From Myxococcales bacterium (GTDB lineage Bacteria; Myxococcota_A; UBA9042): 64,000 bases of DNA. Location of the stretch: positions 1-64,000 of the forward strand of contig SHZD01000002.1 in the NCBI GenBank assembly GCA_009692465.1, read 5' to 3'. The translations under genes were made by a program, and so were the position numbers. How positions within the stretch are numbered: the first letter of the stretch is position 1; each line of letters begins with the position of its first letter. Below, piece after piece: positions 1 through 7,908 of the stretch. The notes below the pieces were generated by a model. That model was not told the DNA's origin. It worked only from the letters and a program-made list of their open reading frames with translations, and did not search any database.

Positions 1-17
1 TCGGCGTCACTGCGTCA

Positions 18-61
18 CTTTTCTGTCAGGGACGTACGAGAGTACGCCCCTGACAGAAAAG
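18..61. repeat. Perfect-arm hairpin, 20-bp stem
   Basis: Arms 18-37 and 42-61 are inverted repeats with one mismatch and a GAGA loop. The stem starts with CTTTTCTGTCAGGG. There is no T-run outside the stem on either strand, so it is not a standard intrinsic terminator, although the A4/T4 inside the stem could act in either direction. It may also be the end of a mobile element that starts left of the window. Confidence 0.6.
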
Positions 62-225
62 CTCCTTGCTCCTTGTCGAGCGACAGCGAGCGACAGGGCA
101 CTGGCATCCCAAATCGGGGGCCGCGGGGAATTTCGGTGGTGAATTTGGGTCAAGCCCCCCTACAATGCTCAACGCGGCGGTGTTGTGCACGAAAGGCAGT
201 ACCGCTGGCGGCTGCAAGGAGCATC

Positions 226-1059
226 ATGACGACCTTGAACTTCGAATTTGACGGCTACCGCGGGAGTTGGGCCACAATCGGCCATTGGCTTGGGCTCAGT
301 TGCTGGATTTGGTTCGCCAGTTGTGCGGGCCTGCCCGGGCCTGCTGGCTTGGCTGATCGCAAGGGCCGTCACCTCAATGAGCGCCTTAGGGTCTGGCCGG
401 CACCAGCGCACGGATTGGCCATCTCTCTGCCTGGGGCGGTGACTGCCACCGCGCTAGTGCTACACAAGCCGCGGGTCGTGATAAGCGAGGTCCTAGTCGA
501 TCCGCTCTTGCGCGCTGAGGGCGTCGGCGAATACCTCGAACTGGTCAACCTGAGCCCCAGCGCGGTCCGCCTTATTGACCTGACGTTCGTGTTGCCGTCG
601 GGCAAGCGGGTCACTCTGGACCGCTCCTCGGCGTCGGTGTTGCGCGTTGGCGAAGTCGGCGTGGTTCGCCCGCAGCCTCGGGCGGACGAGATCGGCGGCA
701 AAGGCTTGCGGCTACCCAATGACGCGGGTCGGCTGGAGTTGTGGTGGCGCAACGAGTTAATCGACACCGTTCAGTGGCACACCAAGCGCCGCCGGGTCCA
801 TGCCGGGATTGCTCTCGAACGCCTTGATCCGCGAAGCGATGGCGCCAATCCACACAGTTGGCGTCGCGCGATCGCACGGGTCGACAAACTGGAGCGCGGG
901 TCGCCCGGCTATATCATTTGGCCGTGTGCAGCTCTCACAGGAACCGCGCTGGCATCTGCGTGCGGTAGTGCTGTAGCGAGCCAGCCACGGGCAAAAACGA
1001 CAAGGGGCCGGAACTTATGCGGTTCCGGCCCCGTCGTGGGTCGCTGGGGGGGGACTTGA
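226..1059 (+). CDS. Lamin-tail-domain (LTD) protein, 277 aa
   Basis: The start at 226 is chosen because AAGGAG lies at 216-221. The N-terminus is hydrophobic around residues 17-36 (WLGLSCWIWFASCAG), a possible signal or anchor. Roughly residues 80-235 read as a lamin tail beta-sandwich: VVISEVLVDP, then GEYLELVNLS, then KGLRLPNDAGRLELW, closing with HSWRRA and GSPG. LTD domains occur on secreted bacterial proteins and are usually binding modules. The last 45 or so residues run through the convergent tRNA terminator and into the tRNA gene, so the natural C-terminus may be shorter or frameshifted. No catalytic motif is visible. Confidence 0.6.
   Translation: MTTLNFEFDGYRGSWATIGHWLGLSCWIWFASCAGLPGPAGLADRKGRHLNERLRVWPAPAHGLAISLPGAVTATALVLHKPRVVISEVLVDPLLRAEGVGEYLELVNLSPSAVRLIDLTFVLPSGKRVTLDRSSASVLRVGEVGVVRPQPRADEIGGKGLRLPNDAGRLELWWRNELIDTVQWHTKRRRVHAGIALERLDPRSDGANPHSWRRAIARVDKLERGSPGYIIWPCAALTGTALASACGSAVASQPRAKTTRGRNLCGSGPVVGRWGGT
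993..1032 (-). terminator. Rho-independent terminator of the tRNA (minus strand)
   Basis: An 11-bp perfect stem (1004-1014 with 1022-1032) and a 7-nt loop lie directly downstream of the tRNA on the minus strand. A short spacer and a run of five T (complement of 993-997) follow. This is the expected intrinsic terminator for the leftward tRNA and possibly for the rplM-rpsI transcript. It lies inside the 3' end of the convergent LTD gene. Confidence 0.85.
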
Positions 1060-1114
1060 ACCCTCGACCTAGCGATTATGAGTCGCTCGCTCTAACCACC
1101 TGAGCTACCCAGCG
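1041..1114 (-). tRNA. tRNA with CAU anticodon (elongator Met or Ile2)
   Basis: On the minus strand the molecule folds as a cloverleaf. The acceptor stem CGCTGGG pairs with CCCAGCG, followed by T8-A9 and the D-stem GCTC. The anticodon stem AGCGA/TCGCT carries the loop CTCATAA, giving anticodon CAU. The T-loop is TTCAAGT with one A-C mismatch in its stem. The discriminator is A and the 3' CCA is not encoded (CCC instead). The C1-G72 pair and lack of initiator features argue against fMet. CAU can be elongator Met or lysidine-modified Ile2, and the anticodon arm resembles Ile2. It lies 119 bp downstream of rpsI on the same strand. Confidence 0.88.
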
Positions 1115-1233
1115 ACCGCAGCCGTCGGCAGTGCAATAGGCGAAAATTGCACAGCCACGGCGTTCGGACTGGCGCTGTGCGCCGGTTGACGAGCACCGCG
1201 GTGCCCGCAACCTTGGCCAGCGCCGCAGATTGA

Positions 1234-1656
1234 CTAGCGCTTGGAGAACTGGAAGCGCGCGCGAGCAGCGACACGGCCGTATTTCTTGCGCTCTTTGGCG
1301 CGCGGATCGCGAGTCAGCATACCGGCTGCCTTTAGGGGGCCGCGCATATCCGGCTGAAACGTGGTCAACGCCCGAGCGATGCCATGGCGAATCGCCCCAG
1401 CTTGCCCAGCGAGGCCGCCGCCATCGACATTGACATTGACGTCAAACTTGCCCGGCAACTCGACCACAGAAAATGGCTCGTTGATGACCATTTCCAAGGT
1501 GGGCCGCCGCATATATTCGGCGATTTCACGATGGTTGACCGTAATCTTGCCGGTACCCTGAGATAAGTACACGCGCGCGGTGGCTTGTTTGCGGCGGCCG
1601 GTCGCGTACCAGCGCTTGGCTGGACCTTGGGATTCGGTGACTCGTTTCGTTGCCAT
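1234..1656 (-). CDS. rpsI: 30S ribosomal protein S9
   Basis: This is a 140-residue S9 with the family core [15 protein letters not shown] near the N-terminus, [19 protein letters not shown] in the middle, and the conserved basic tail ending RARFQFSKR, which reaches into the ribosomal P site. Length is near the usual 130. The start ATG at 1656 has an AGG-type site six bases upstream. It follows rplM by 121 bp on the same strand, the near-universal rplM-rpsI pair, and the CAU tRNA follows downstream. Confidence 0.97.
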   Translation of the reverse strand: MATKRVTESQGPAKRWYATGRRKQATARVYLSQGTGKITVNHREIAEYMRRPTLEMVINEPFSVVELPGKFDVNVNVDGGGLAGQAGAIRHGIARALTTFQPDMRGPLKAAGMLTRDPRAKERKKYGRVAARARFQFSKR

Positions 1657-1777
1657 GGACTACCTGTTGAGGCGAAAAGCCTGAAGTGTGGACGGGCGTA
1701 CGCTTGTTACTGCCCGGATTGGGACCCAGTTTCTACACGGTCAAGGTCAACCGCACAGCTGCTTGGGGCGTAAGGCC

Positions 1778-2218
1778 CTAAGCTGGCAGGGATTGCGGTT
1801 CCTGGGCGGCGTGCGGATGATTGGCGCCGGCATAGACTTTGAGCTTAGTGATGAGACGGCGACCCAAAGCGCCCTTAGGCAACATGCCCCAAACGGCCAA
1901 GCGCACCGCATGCTCGGACTTGCGTTGCAAATACACCCGAGCCGGCTCGCTTTTGATGCCGCCGGCAAATCCGGTGTGCCGATGGTAGACCTTGGTTTCC
2001 ATTTTCTTGCCGGTCAAGGTCGCCTTGCTGGCGTTGACGACGACCACGAACGAGCCGCAGTCGGCATTGGGCGTGTAGCTCGGTTTATCCTTGCCACGCA
2101 AGATGTTGGCCAACTTGACCGCAGCGCGGCCCAAAACCGCACCATTGAGGTCAACGATGTACCACTGGTGGGGTACAGATTCTTTCTGCATGCTTGCGGT
2201 TTGTTTGGTCAGTGACAT
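1778..2218 (-). CDS. rplM: 50S ribosomal protein L13
   Basis: The 146-residue protein carries the L13 signature: WYIVDLNGAVLGRAAVKLA, LRGKDKPSYTPNADCGSFVVVVNA, the KVYHRHTGFAGG stretch, and the VWGMLPKGALGRRL motif. L13 is an early-assembly protein of the large subunit. The start at 2218 has AAGG seven bases upstream. It is the first gene of the rplM-rpsI unit. Its upstream region holds two tandem-repeat arrays that could influence its expression. Confidence 0.97.
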   Translation of the reverse strand: MSLTKQTASMQKESVPHQWYIVDLNGAVLGRAAVKLANILRGKDKPSYTPNADCGSFVVVVNASKATLTGKKMETKVYHRHTGFAGGIKSEPARVYLQRKSEHAVRLAVWGMLPKGALGRRLITKLKVYAGANHPHAAQEPQSLPA

Positions 2219-2290
2219 GGGAAAACCTTGCTTTCGGTGACAGCCGTCGCCTGCGCGACTTGGGCTGAAGTGGGTTCAGGAAACTCTTTG

Positions 2291-2379
2291 TCAATTCGCA
2301 GTACTATTGTCAATTCGCAGTACTATTGTCATTCGCAGTACTATTGTCATTCGCAGTACTATTGTCATTCGCAGTACTA
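2291..2379. repeat. Tandem repeat, 18/19-bp unit, 5 copies
   Basis: Units begin at 2291, 2310, 2329, 2347 and 2365. The first two are 19 bp and the rest 18 bp, because one A of TCAATTCGCAG is lost. On the minus strand the two 19-bp units carry TTGACA-like hexamers close to the rplM start, so the array may sit in the rplM promoter region. Confidence 0.9.
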
Positions 2380-2550
2380 GTGGCACGATGCGACGATCAT
2401 GTACCTCATTGAACTGCAGGCGTCGCGTCAAGCGTCCGGGCGCTTTGGGCCCAGCAGAGTCGCCGCACCACCTGCCCGTTCCGGGTCGCCGGGATTGGAC
2501 CCGTACCCGCGATCGCCAACCGACTCAGGGTTCTGGTCAACAGGCGGTAT

Positions 2551-2598
2551 TGCGCATATCGATGCGCATATCGATACGCATATCGATACGCATATCGA
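2551..2598. repeat. Tandem repeat, 12-bp unit, 4 copies
   Basis: Four contiguous copies of TRCGCATATCGA run from 2551 to 2598, two with TG and two with TA at the start. Each unit contains the palindrome ATCGAT across the junction, giving evenly spaced dyads. It is about 230 bp downstream of metK on that gene's strand. Confidence 0.9.
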
Positions 2599-2826
2599 TT
2601 CGACTGCAATCCAAATCGATTGATGTTGGATATTTGCCGCAGCGGCGCTTCTTGTTGGATGCAAAATCCAGAAGTTAGGCCGCGACCGGTGGTCAAGTCG
2701 AAAAGTGTGGCCGGCCGAAGGGCATTTGGCCACACGAGGGCGCGAAATTTTAGAGGAGCCTGTGACGACTGTCAACGCCAAATCCGGCAATTTCAGGCTG
2801 CTCAACGCCCGTGTCAGCCGAGTTAG

Positions 2827-3990
2827 CTAGTACCCGCAGGCGGCGCGCAGGGCTTGCACGTGAGTGATGCGCTCCCACGAAAACGTGTTCTCGCCGCGGC
2901 CAAAATGGCCACCGGAGGCTGTAGCCGAATAGATCGGCCGTTGCAGGTTGAGGTGGTTGATGATCATTCGCGGGCGAAAATCGAACACTTCCAGCGCCGC
3001 TTTTTCGATTCGCTGGGGATCGACTTTTTCGCCGCCAAAGCAGTCCACTTTTACACTAGTCGGTTCGGCGACCCCGATCGCGTACGAGACCTGAACTTCG
3101 CACTCATCGGCAAGTCCGGCTGCCACAATGTTTTTTGCCACGTAGCGCGCGAAATAGGCAGCCGACCGATCGACCTTGGATGGATCTTTGCCCGAAAAAG
3201 CCCCTCCGCCGTGGCGACCCCAGCCGCCGTAGGTGTCGACGATGATCTTGCGGCCGGTCAGCCCTGCGTCGCCGTGCGGGCCGCCAATGATGAAAAGGCC
3301 GGTCGGATTGATGTGGTACTTGGTGCCCGCGTGAAGCAACTCGGCCGGAATAACTGGCGCAATCACATGTTCGTGGATCGCCGCCACGAGATCGTCGTGG
3401 CTGACATTGTCGCGGTGCATCGTGCTGATCACCACCGCATCGACAGCCACCGCCTGGCCTTGAGCGTAACGCACTGAAACTTGGGATTTACCGTCCGGGC
3501 GCAGCCATGCCAGAGTGCCGTCGCGCAGCAATTGCTCCATCCGACGAGTCAATTTGTGGGCCAAAGTAATCGGCATCGGCATCAGTTCTTCGGTCTGATT
3601 GCAGGCATAGCCGAACATCAGGCCTTGATCGCCGGCGCCTTGCTCCTTGTGCAAGCCCTCGCCTTCGGTGACGCCTTGGGCGATGTGCGCCGACTGTTGG
3701 CCAATCGACAGCAGCACGCCGCACGACTCAGACTCAAAACGATCCATGGGATCGCAGTAGCCGATGCGCTTGATGGTATCGCGGACCACTTTGCGGTAGT
3801 CGACGTTGGCCGAGGTCGTGATTTCGCCCGCCAAGACTACAAGTCCGGTCGTGGCCAGGGTTTCACAAGCAACTCGCGCCGTGGGGTCGGTCGTCAAGAT
3901 TGCGTCGAGCACGGCGTCCGAGATCTGGTCGCAAATCTTGTCAGGGTGGCCGGCAGTGACGGATTCGCTGGTAAAGGTAAAGTCGCGCAT
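2827..3990 (-). CDS. metK: S-adenosylmethionine synthetase
   Basis: The enzyme makes S-adenosylmethionine from methionine and ATP, releasing phosphate and diphosphate. At 387 aa it matches the family length. Visible signatures are the N-terminal ATP/methionine motif with [12 protein letters not shown], the central [17 protein letters not shown], and the P-loop-like [19 protein letters not shown] with catalytic Lys and Asp. The ATG at 3990 is preceded by AAGGA-like sequence. The short upstream region (3991-4157) is shared divergently with the Cys-rich lipoprotein gene. I see no SAM riboswitch fold in it. Confidence 0.97.
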   Translation of the reverse strand: MRDFTFTSESVTAGHPDKICDQISDAVLDAILTTDPTARVACETLATTGLVVLAGEITTSANVDYRKVVRDTIKRIGYCDPMDRFESESCGVLLSIGQQSAHIAQGVTEGEGLHKEQGAGDQGLMFGYACNQTEELMPMPITLAHKLTRRMEQLLRDGTLAWLRPDGKSQVSVRYAQGQAVAVDAVVISTMHRDNVSHDDLVAAIHEHVIAPVIPAELLHAGTKYHINPTGLFIIGGPHGDAGLTGRKIIVDTYGGWGRHGGGAFSGKDPSKVDRSAAYFARYVAKNIVAAGLADECEVQVSYAIGVAEPTSVKVDCFGGEKVDPQRIEKAALEVFDFRPRMIINHLNLQRPIYSATASGGHFGRGENTFSWERITHVQALRAACGY

Positions 3991-4157
3991 AGTCCTTAGC
4001 TGTCCCCAAAGGATGGTTTTGGGGGCGCGGACTATCTAAGCGCAAGCGCATGTTGTCAAGGGGCGCGCGCACCCCATCGGGCGGTGCAACTGGCGGCAGC
4101 CGCAGGTTTTGCGGTACACTAATGCCCCAAGTTCGGGTGACGGGCAGCCACAAAGCC

Positions 4158-6479
4158 ATGATTTTGCTAAATAATAGCGATTGGACCCTTCGTCTGAGGG
4201 ATCTTACAGAATCGAATGGTTTTTGTTGGCGACCGCTGGCTGGTGGCCTTCGCCGCTCAGGGGTAGCGCTCGCGGCCAAGGGTGTTTGTGCTGCCCTTGC
4301 GGTCAGTGTCCTTGCTAGCACGGCCTGCGTCGGCGGCAGCAGTGACGGCTCCTCTGGACCCGCCATTGCCAGCGTGACCGACGCTGCGGTGGCCCGCTTT
4401 AACGTTGACGTCGGCAAGTCTGCCCCTAAAACCAGTAGCGATGCCGCTCAGGACAGCAGTGGCGGCAGCGCACCGACCGGCCAATCCGGCGACAGCGCAT
4501 CACCGCCGTCTGGCACCGTCGATAGCGGCGAGCAGGCCGACTCTGCGGTGGCAGCCAGTGCGGAGGGCGTCGATTCCAAGAGTCCAGATAGTTTGGCTAA
4601 TTCGCAGAACTGTGAAAAGGACAAGTTCTGCATCGACGCCAGCGACTGCCCGGTAACCCCGTGTACTCAGGGGCAATGCAAAGGTGGCTGCTGCATCGTG
4701 TCTCCCGTTGTCGACGGCAAGACTTGCGACGACAGCAACAAGTGCACCGCCACCGACACCTGCAAAGTCGGCGTGTGCACCGGCAAGGCCAAAAGCTGCG
4801 ACGACGGCAAGGACTGTACCGCCGACAGCTGCAACACGGTCAACGGCAAGTGCGTGAGCGTCATCGCCGACAAATCGTGTTTGATCGTCGGCAAGTGCGT
4901 GGCTCAAGGCGAGGTTAGCCAAGCGAGCGCCTGCAAAACTTGCGACCCCGTCAGCAGCACTGACAGTTGGACTGTTGCCGCCAATTGCTGCGCCGACGCC
5001 AGCGAGTGCCCGCCGGCCGGTGTGTGCGATACCCCTGTGTGCGACCCTGTCGCCCATACCTGCGGGTTCGAGAAGAAAGTCGGTTGCTGCATCCAAGACA
5101 GCGACTGCAGCGACGCCAATGCGTGCACCAAGGACAGTTGCGATGTGGCGCTTGGCGTGTGCAGCTACGCGGCGATCAGTTGCGTGGATCCCAACCCGTG
5201 TCAGGCCGCAACATGCGTGGAAGCGACCGGCGAATGCAAAGCGGTCACCAAGCCCGGCTGGTGTATGGTCGATGGCAGTTGCCACACCGAGGGCGCTACC
5301 AGTTCAGCGAACCCGTGCTTGGTTTGTAACTCGGCGAAATCAAATACGGAGTGGAAAACCGCTATCGGCACTGCTTGCAGCGACAGCAACCCGTGCACCT
5401 ACGGAGACAGCTGTCAGGTCGGCGGCAAGTGCGTCGGTTCACCCCAACAGGGTTGCTGTCAAAGCAACGCCGACTGCAAACCCACCGGCGATCCCTGTGC
5501 CGCCAACGTCTGCGATCTTGGGCAAGGCTTGTGCATTTCCAAGAGCTTAGCTGGGTGTTGCACTAGCGGTACCTGCTGCGACGCGGCCACTAATTCGGTC
5601 AAGCCGGCCAAAAGCACCTGTGGCGGAGGCGCGATCAGCGTCCAGTACCAGTGCAGTGGCCAAATTATACAAAGTCAAGAAATTTCGCCTGGTTGTAATG
5701 GGGCGAGCGCCACCGGTTGCTCCAGCCAGACCCAGTTCTTGGTCAGCGGGCCGTGGCAAAACGTACAGACCTGTCCCGCCAACACCCAGTGCGCGGCGGC
5801 GGGCAGCGGCCAAAAGCCGACTTGTGCCAGCACCCAACCCGCCGGTTCTTGTGCCAATTCGTGCGGGTCCAAGAGTATCACCGGCGTTTGTTATTGTGAC
5901 GCAATTTGCACCGGTGCCGGCGATTGTTGCAAGGATTATATGACGTTTTGTGGCTGCGCTAGTGGCGAATGTTGCGATGTCACCACCAAATTCCCAAAAA
6001 CGGCTGGAACGACCTGTGGCGCGGTCAAGACCCAGTTTCAGTGCAGCGGTAAGTTGGTGCAAAAGCGCACGGGCAACCCAACTTGCGACGGCAAGAACAT
6101 CTGCGCCACCGCCACAGCGAGTATCAAGTGGGGCAGCTATGGCACCACGCAAACCTGTGGATCGACGCAGAATTGCCACGCCGCGGCCGATGGTTCGTCC
6201 GCCAGTTGCGTGGCAATTCCGACTGGCACCTGCATGGGCCACTGTGGCACCAAGAGCACTGGATCGTGCTATTGCGACACGGCGTGCAAGGGCCTAGGCG
6301 ACTGCTGCGCTGACTTTGACAGCGTCGGCTGTGCCACAATGCAAACCTGCGGCGCCAAGGCCACCACCACCTGCAAAGGCAAGTGCGGCGGCCAGGGCAT
6401 TGGCCTGTGCTGGTGTGACTCGTTGTGCGAGTCTATCGGCGACTGCTGCCCTGACAGGGCCGTTTGCGCTTGCAACTAG
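4158..6479 (+). CDS. Cys-rich lipoprotein with three C-terminal somatomedin-B-like modules
   Basis: This 773-residue exported protein has a long n-region, a hydrophobic stretch and the lipobox LASTAC. A Ser/Ala/Asp-rich linker follows (about residues 60-150). Next come repeats of the CDDGNxCTxxDxC type found in giant Cys-rich surface proteins of Myxococcota. The C-terminus holds three modules of the form CxxxCGxxxxxxCYCDxxCxxxGDCCxD (about 561-598, 690-725, 736-770), matching the Cys pattern of somatomedin B, a disulfide-knot binding domain known mainly from animals. The start is not certain; in-frame ATGs exist at 4050 and 4122. The stop codon lies in the CTAG where a family I element begins. 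Function is unknown; a binding or adhesive surface role is inferred. Confidence 0.8.
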   Translation: MILLNNSDWTLRLRDLTESNGFCWRPLAGGLRRSGVALAAKGVCAALAVSVLASTACVGGSSDGSSGPAIASVTDAAVARFNVDVGKSAPKTSSDAAQDSSGGSAPTGQSGDSASPPSGTVDSGEQADSAVAASAEGVDSKSPDSLANSQNCEKDKFCIDASDCPVTPCTQGQCKGGCCIVSPVVDGKTCDDSNKCTATDTCKVGVCTGKAKSCDDGKDCTADSCNTVNGKCVSVIADKSCLIVGKCVAQGEVSQASACKTCDPVSSTDSWTVAANCCADASECPPAGVCDTPVCDPVAHTCGFEKKVGCCIQDSDCSDANACTKDSCDVALGVCSYAAISCVDPNPCQAATCVEATGECKAVTKPGWCMVDGSCHTEGATSSANPCLVCNSAKSNTEWKTAIGTACSDSNPCTYGDSCQVGGKCVGSPQQGCCQSNADCKPTGDPCAANVCDLGQGLCISKSLAGCCTSGTCCDAATNSVKPAKSTCGGGAISVQYQCSGQIIQSQEISPGCNGASATGCSSQTQFLVSGPWQNVQTCPANTQCAAAGSGQKPTCASTQPAGSCANSCGSKSITGVCYCDAICTGAGDCCKDYMTFCGCASGECCDVTTKFPKTAGTTCGAVKTQFQCSGKLVQKRTGNPTCDGKNICATATASIKWGSYGTTQTCGSTQNCHAAADGSSASCVAIPTGTCMGHCGTKSTGSCYCDTACKGLGDCCADFDSVGCATMQTCGAKATTTCKGKCGGQGIGLCWCDSLCESIGDCCPDRAVCACN

Positions 6480-6682
6480 GAGCCTGTCGGAGATCAAACG
6501 CATTTTGAATATCTGTCCGGTTATACACAATGAATCTATTACGATCCGACAGTCTCCTAGCCATTCAGATATTCTCAACTGTCCAAGAACTGTCCGGAGT
6601 AAATCCGTGCAGTTTCGGACAGTTGCCGCCGTCTAGCCAGGCGGCGCTAGGAGCGAGTCGGAATACTCCGACACGCTCCTAG
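6476..6682 (+). mobile_element. Family I MITE-like element, copy 1
   Basis: A 207-bp unit runs from CTAG to CTAG. Ends are CTAGGAGCCTGTCGGA and its near-complement. Four consecutive hairpins can form, the first from the left end and an internal inverted copy near 6560. A perfect DnaA box TTATACACA lies at 6521-6529. The left CTAG contains the stop codon of the preceding lipoprotein gene, and the right end abuts the ribosome-binding site of the next gene. Confidence 0.85.
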
Positions 6683-6697
6683 AGGCAAGGACTCGCA

Positions 6698-7489
6698 TTG
6701 TCGCCCGCCATCTTCGATAGCCACGCCCATTTTGATGACAGTCAGTGGCCACCAGCGACGCTAGTCGCCGATTTGGGCCGCATTCAGGGTTTGGCTGGAG
6801 CGGTCAGCGCCGGCTTTGGCCCCGAGCGATTTGCCGCCAGCCGCGCCGTGTGCCGGGCGGTGCGCAAAGTCCGGCGCGCTGTCGGTTTGCATCCGTGGTG
6901 GCTGGCCGCCCATGACCAAACCCAGCGCGAGGCCGGTTGGCAAGCCGTTGTCGCCGAACTGGACGGGGCCGATTCCGACACGATCGTGGCGATCGGCGAA
7001 CTGGGTGTCGACAAGAATCGCAAGCACCTGATGGATGCAGACCAGCAGATGCGCTGGATGACCCTCGCTCTGCACCAAGCCAAGCGGCGCAATTTGCCGA
7101 TCGTGCTGCATATCGTCGGTTGGCATGGCCACGCGCTGGACGCGTTGCGCGCGGTGTCGCCGCGGTGGCGCGGCGTGGTGCACCGGTTTTCTGGTTCGCC
7201 CGAACTGATACCGCGCTATACTGACCTCGGGCTGCACGTGGCGCTGGCCTTGGAGCCGCGTTTGGACGTGAGCAAGCGGCAGGTAGTGGCGCGCGCGGTG
7301 CCGGCAGATCGGCTGCTGCTGGAAACGGACTGGCCGTTTCTCGATCTCGACTATCCGCAGGCCGTGCAGGAATTGCGGTTGATGGCTGCACAGATCGCCG
7401 ATGCCCGCGGTGAGGACCTGTCGAGTTTGATAGCGACGAACAACGCCAATTGCCGTCAAGTTTACGGTTTAGGGCTCGTAAATGAATAA
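6698..7489 (+). CDS. TatD-family metal-dependent hydrolase
   Basis: The 263-residue protein has the TatD/amidohydrolase TIM-barrel metal-ligand series in order: HAHFD near residue 9, GELGVD near 108, LHIVG near 143, VHRFSG near 168 and LETDWP near 210. TatD enzymes are Mg-dependent nucleases acting in DNA repair or turnover, though substrates of most paralogs are unknown. The start is TTG at 6698 with AAGGA six bases before it; no ATG fits. It is isolated on its strand, directly after a family I element whose end lies only 15 bp upstream, so the element may supply or alter its promoter. Confidence 0.85.
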   Translation: MSPAIFDSHAHFDDSQWPPATLVADLGRIQGLAGAVSAGFGPERFAASRAVCRAVRKVRRAVGLHPWWLAAHDQTQREAGWQAVVAELDGADSDTIVAIGELGVDKNRKHLMDADQQMRWMTLALHQAKRRNLPIVLHIVGWHGHALDALRAVSPRWRGVVHRFSGSPELIPRYTDLGLHVALALEPRLDVSKRQVVARAVPADRLLLETDWPFLDLDYPQAVQELRLMAAQIADARGEDLSSLIATNNANCRQVYGLGLVNE

Positions 7490-7651
7490 GTCATTCATGT
7501 ACCGCGCCCGTTTGCCTGCTAGAGAGTTCCGCATGCCGCCAAATCGGCACCCTCGACGCATCAAACTCATGGAGCGGCAGGTGGAATGTGGGCCGCAAAT
7601 GCGGACCACCGCCGGGGTTTGGGGGCGGCGCGCCCCCAAGTTTCTAGTTAC

Positions 7652-7802
7652 AGACCCGATCAAGTGGGATTTGCTCGGCGGCTCAGTGCTTGCTTGGTGG
7701 GTCGCGAGCCTGCGGCACTTATTCAGTGGCCTGCGGGTTGGCCTCAGGCCGCTCCGTTTTGTTTGGGAATTCTTTGAGGTTCGGCGTCAATTGCTCGGGT
7801 CT
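7652..7802 (+). mobile_element. Family III MITE-like element, copy a
   Basis: The ends are AGACCCGATCAA and TTGCTCGGGTCT, inverted repeats, with CTAG after the right end. Inside is the core CTTGCTTGGTGGGTCGCGAG and a palindromic CCTGCGGGTTGGCCTCAGG segment. It closely matches the copies at 52942 and 58529. The preceding 7490-7651 shows no gene. Confidence 0.8.
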
Positions 7803-7889
7803 CTAGGTGGGTCGCAAGCTCGCGTCTTTACAGCCGACTCGCTGGTCTGCTCATTTCGCGGATCAATCGAGTTGTTCTTTTACACGCCC
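7803..7889 (+). mobile_element. Right half of a family II element
   Basis: GTGGGTCGCAAGCTCGCG through ATCAATCGAGTTGTTC and TTTTACACGCCC matches the right half of the intact family II copy at 32116-32250. The left half is not found upstream of the adjoining family III element, so this is a remnant. It contributes the non-native N-terminal extension in front of tcdA. Confidence 0.65.
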
Positions 7890-7908
7890 TTTGTTGGAGA
7901 ATGGCGAC

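Larger units (their letters stand above)
2219..2826. other. Gene-free 608-bp gap between rplM and metK
   Basis: No convincing gene is present. The gap holds the rplM leader (2219-2290), a five-copy 18/19-bp array (2291-2379) and a four-copy 12-bp array (2551-2598). The remaining sequence, about 2380-2550 and 2600-2826, shows nothing I can name. Short open frames crossing the arrays are explained by the repeat lengths. Confidence 0.6.

Noticed and set aside
2430-2530. A tRNA-like T-arm in the rplM-metK gap
   Set aside because: GGGTCCAATCCCG on the minus strand resembles a T-arm, but no acceptor or anticodon stem pairs around it.
2291-2598. CRISPR array
   Set aside because: The units are adjacent with no spacers, are too short, and no cas gene is in the window.
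3991-4157. SAM riboswitch before metK
   Set aside because: I could not fold a SAM-I, II or III architecture in the 5' region, and the leader is very short.
6480-6636. A conserved peptide (SLSEI...IHNESI...NCPRT...TVAAV) readable in family I copies
   Set aside because: It is open only in some copies; copy 2 has a TGA after ten codons. The similarity follows from the DNA repeat, not from coding selection.
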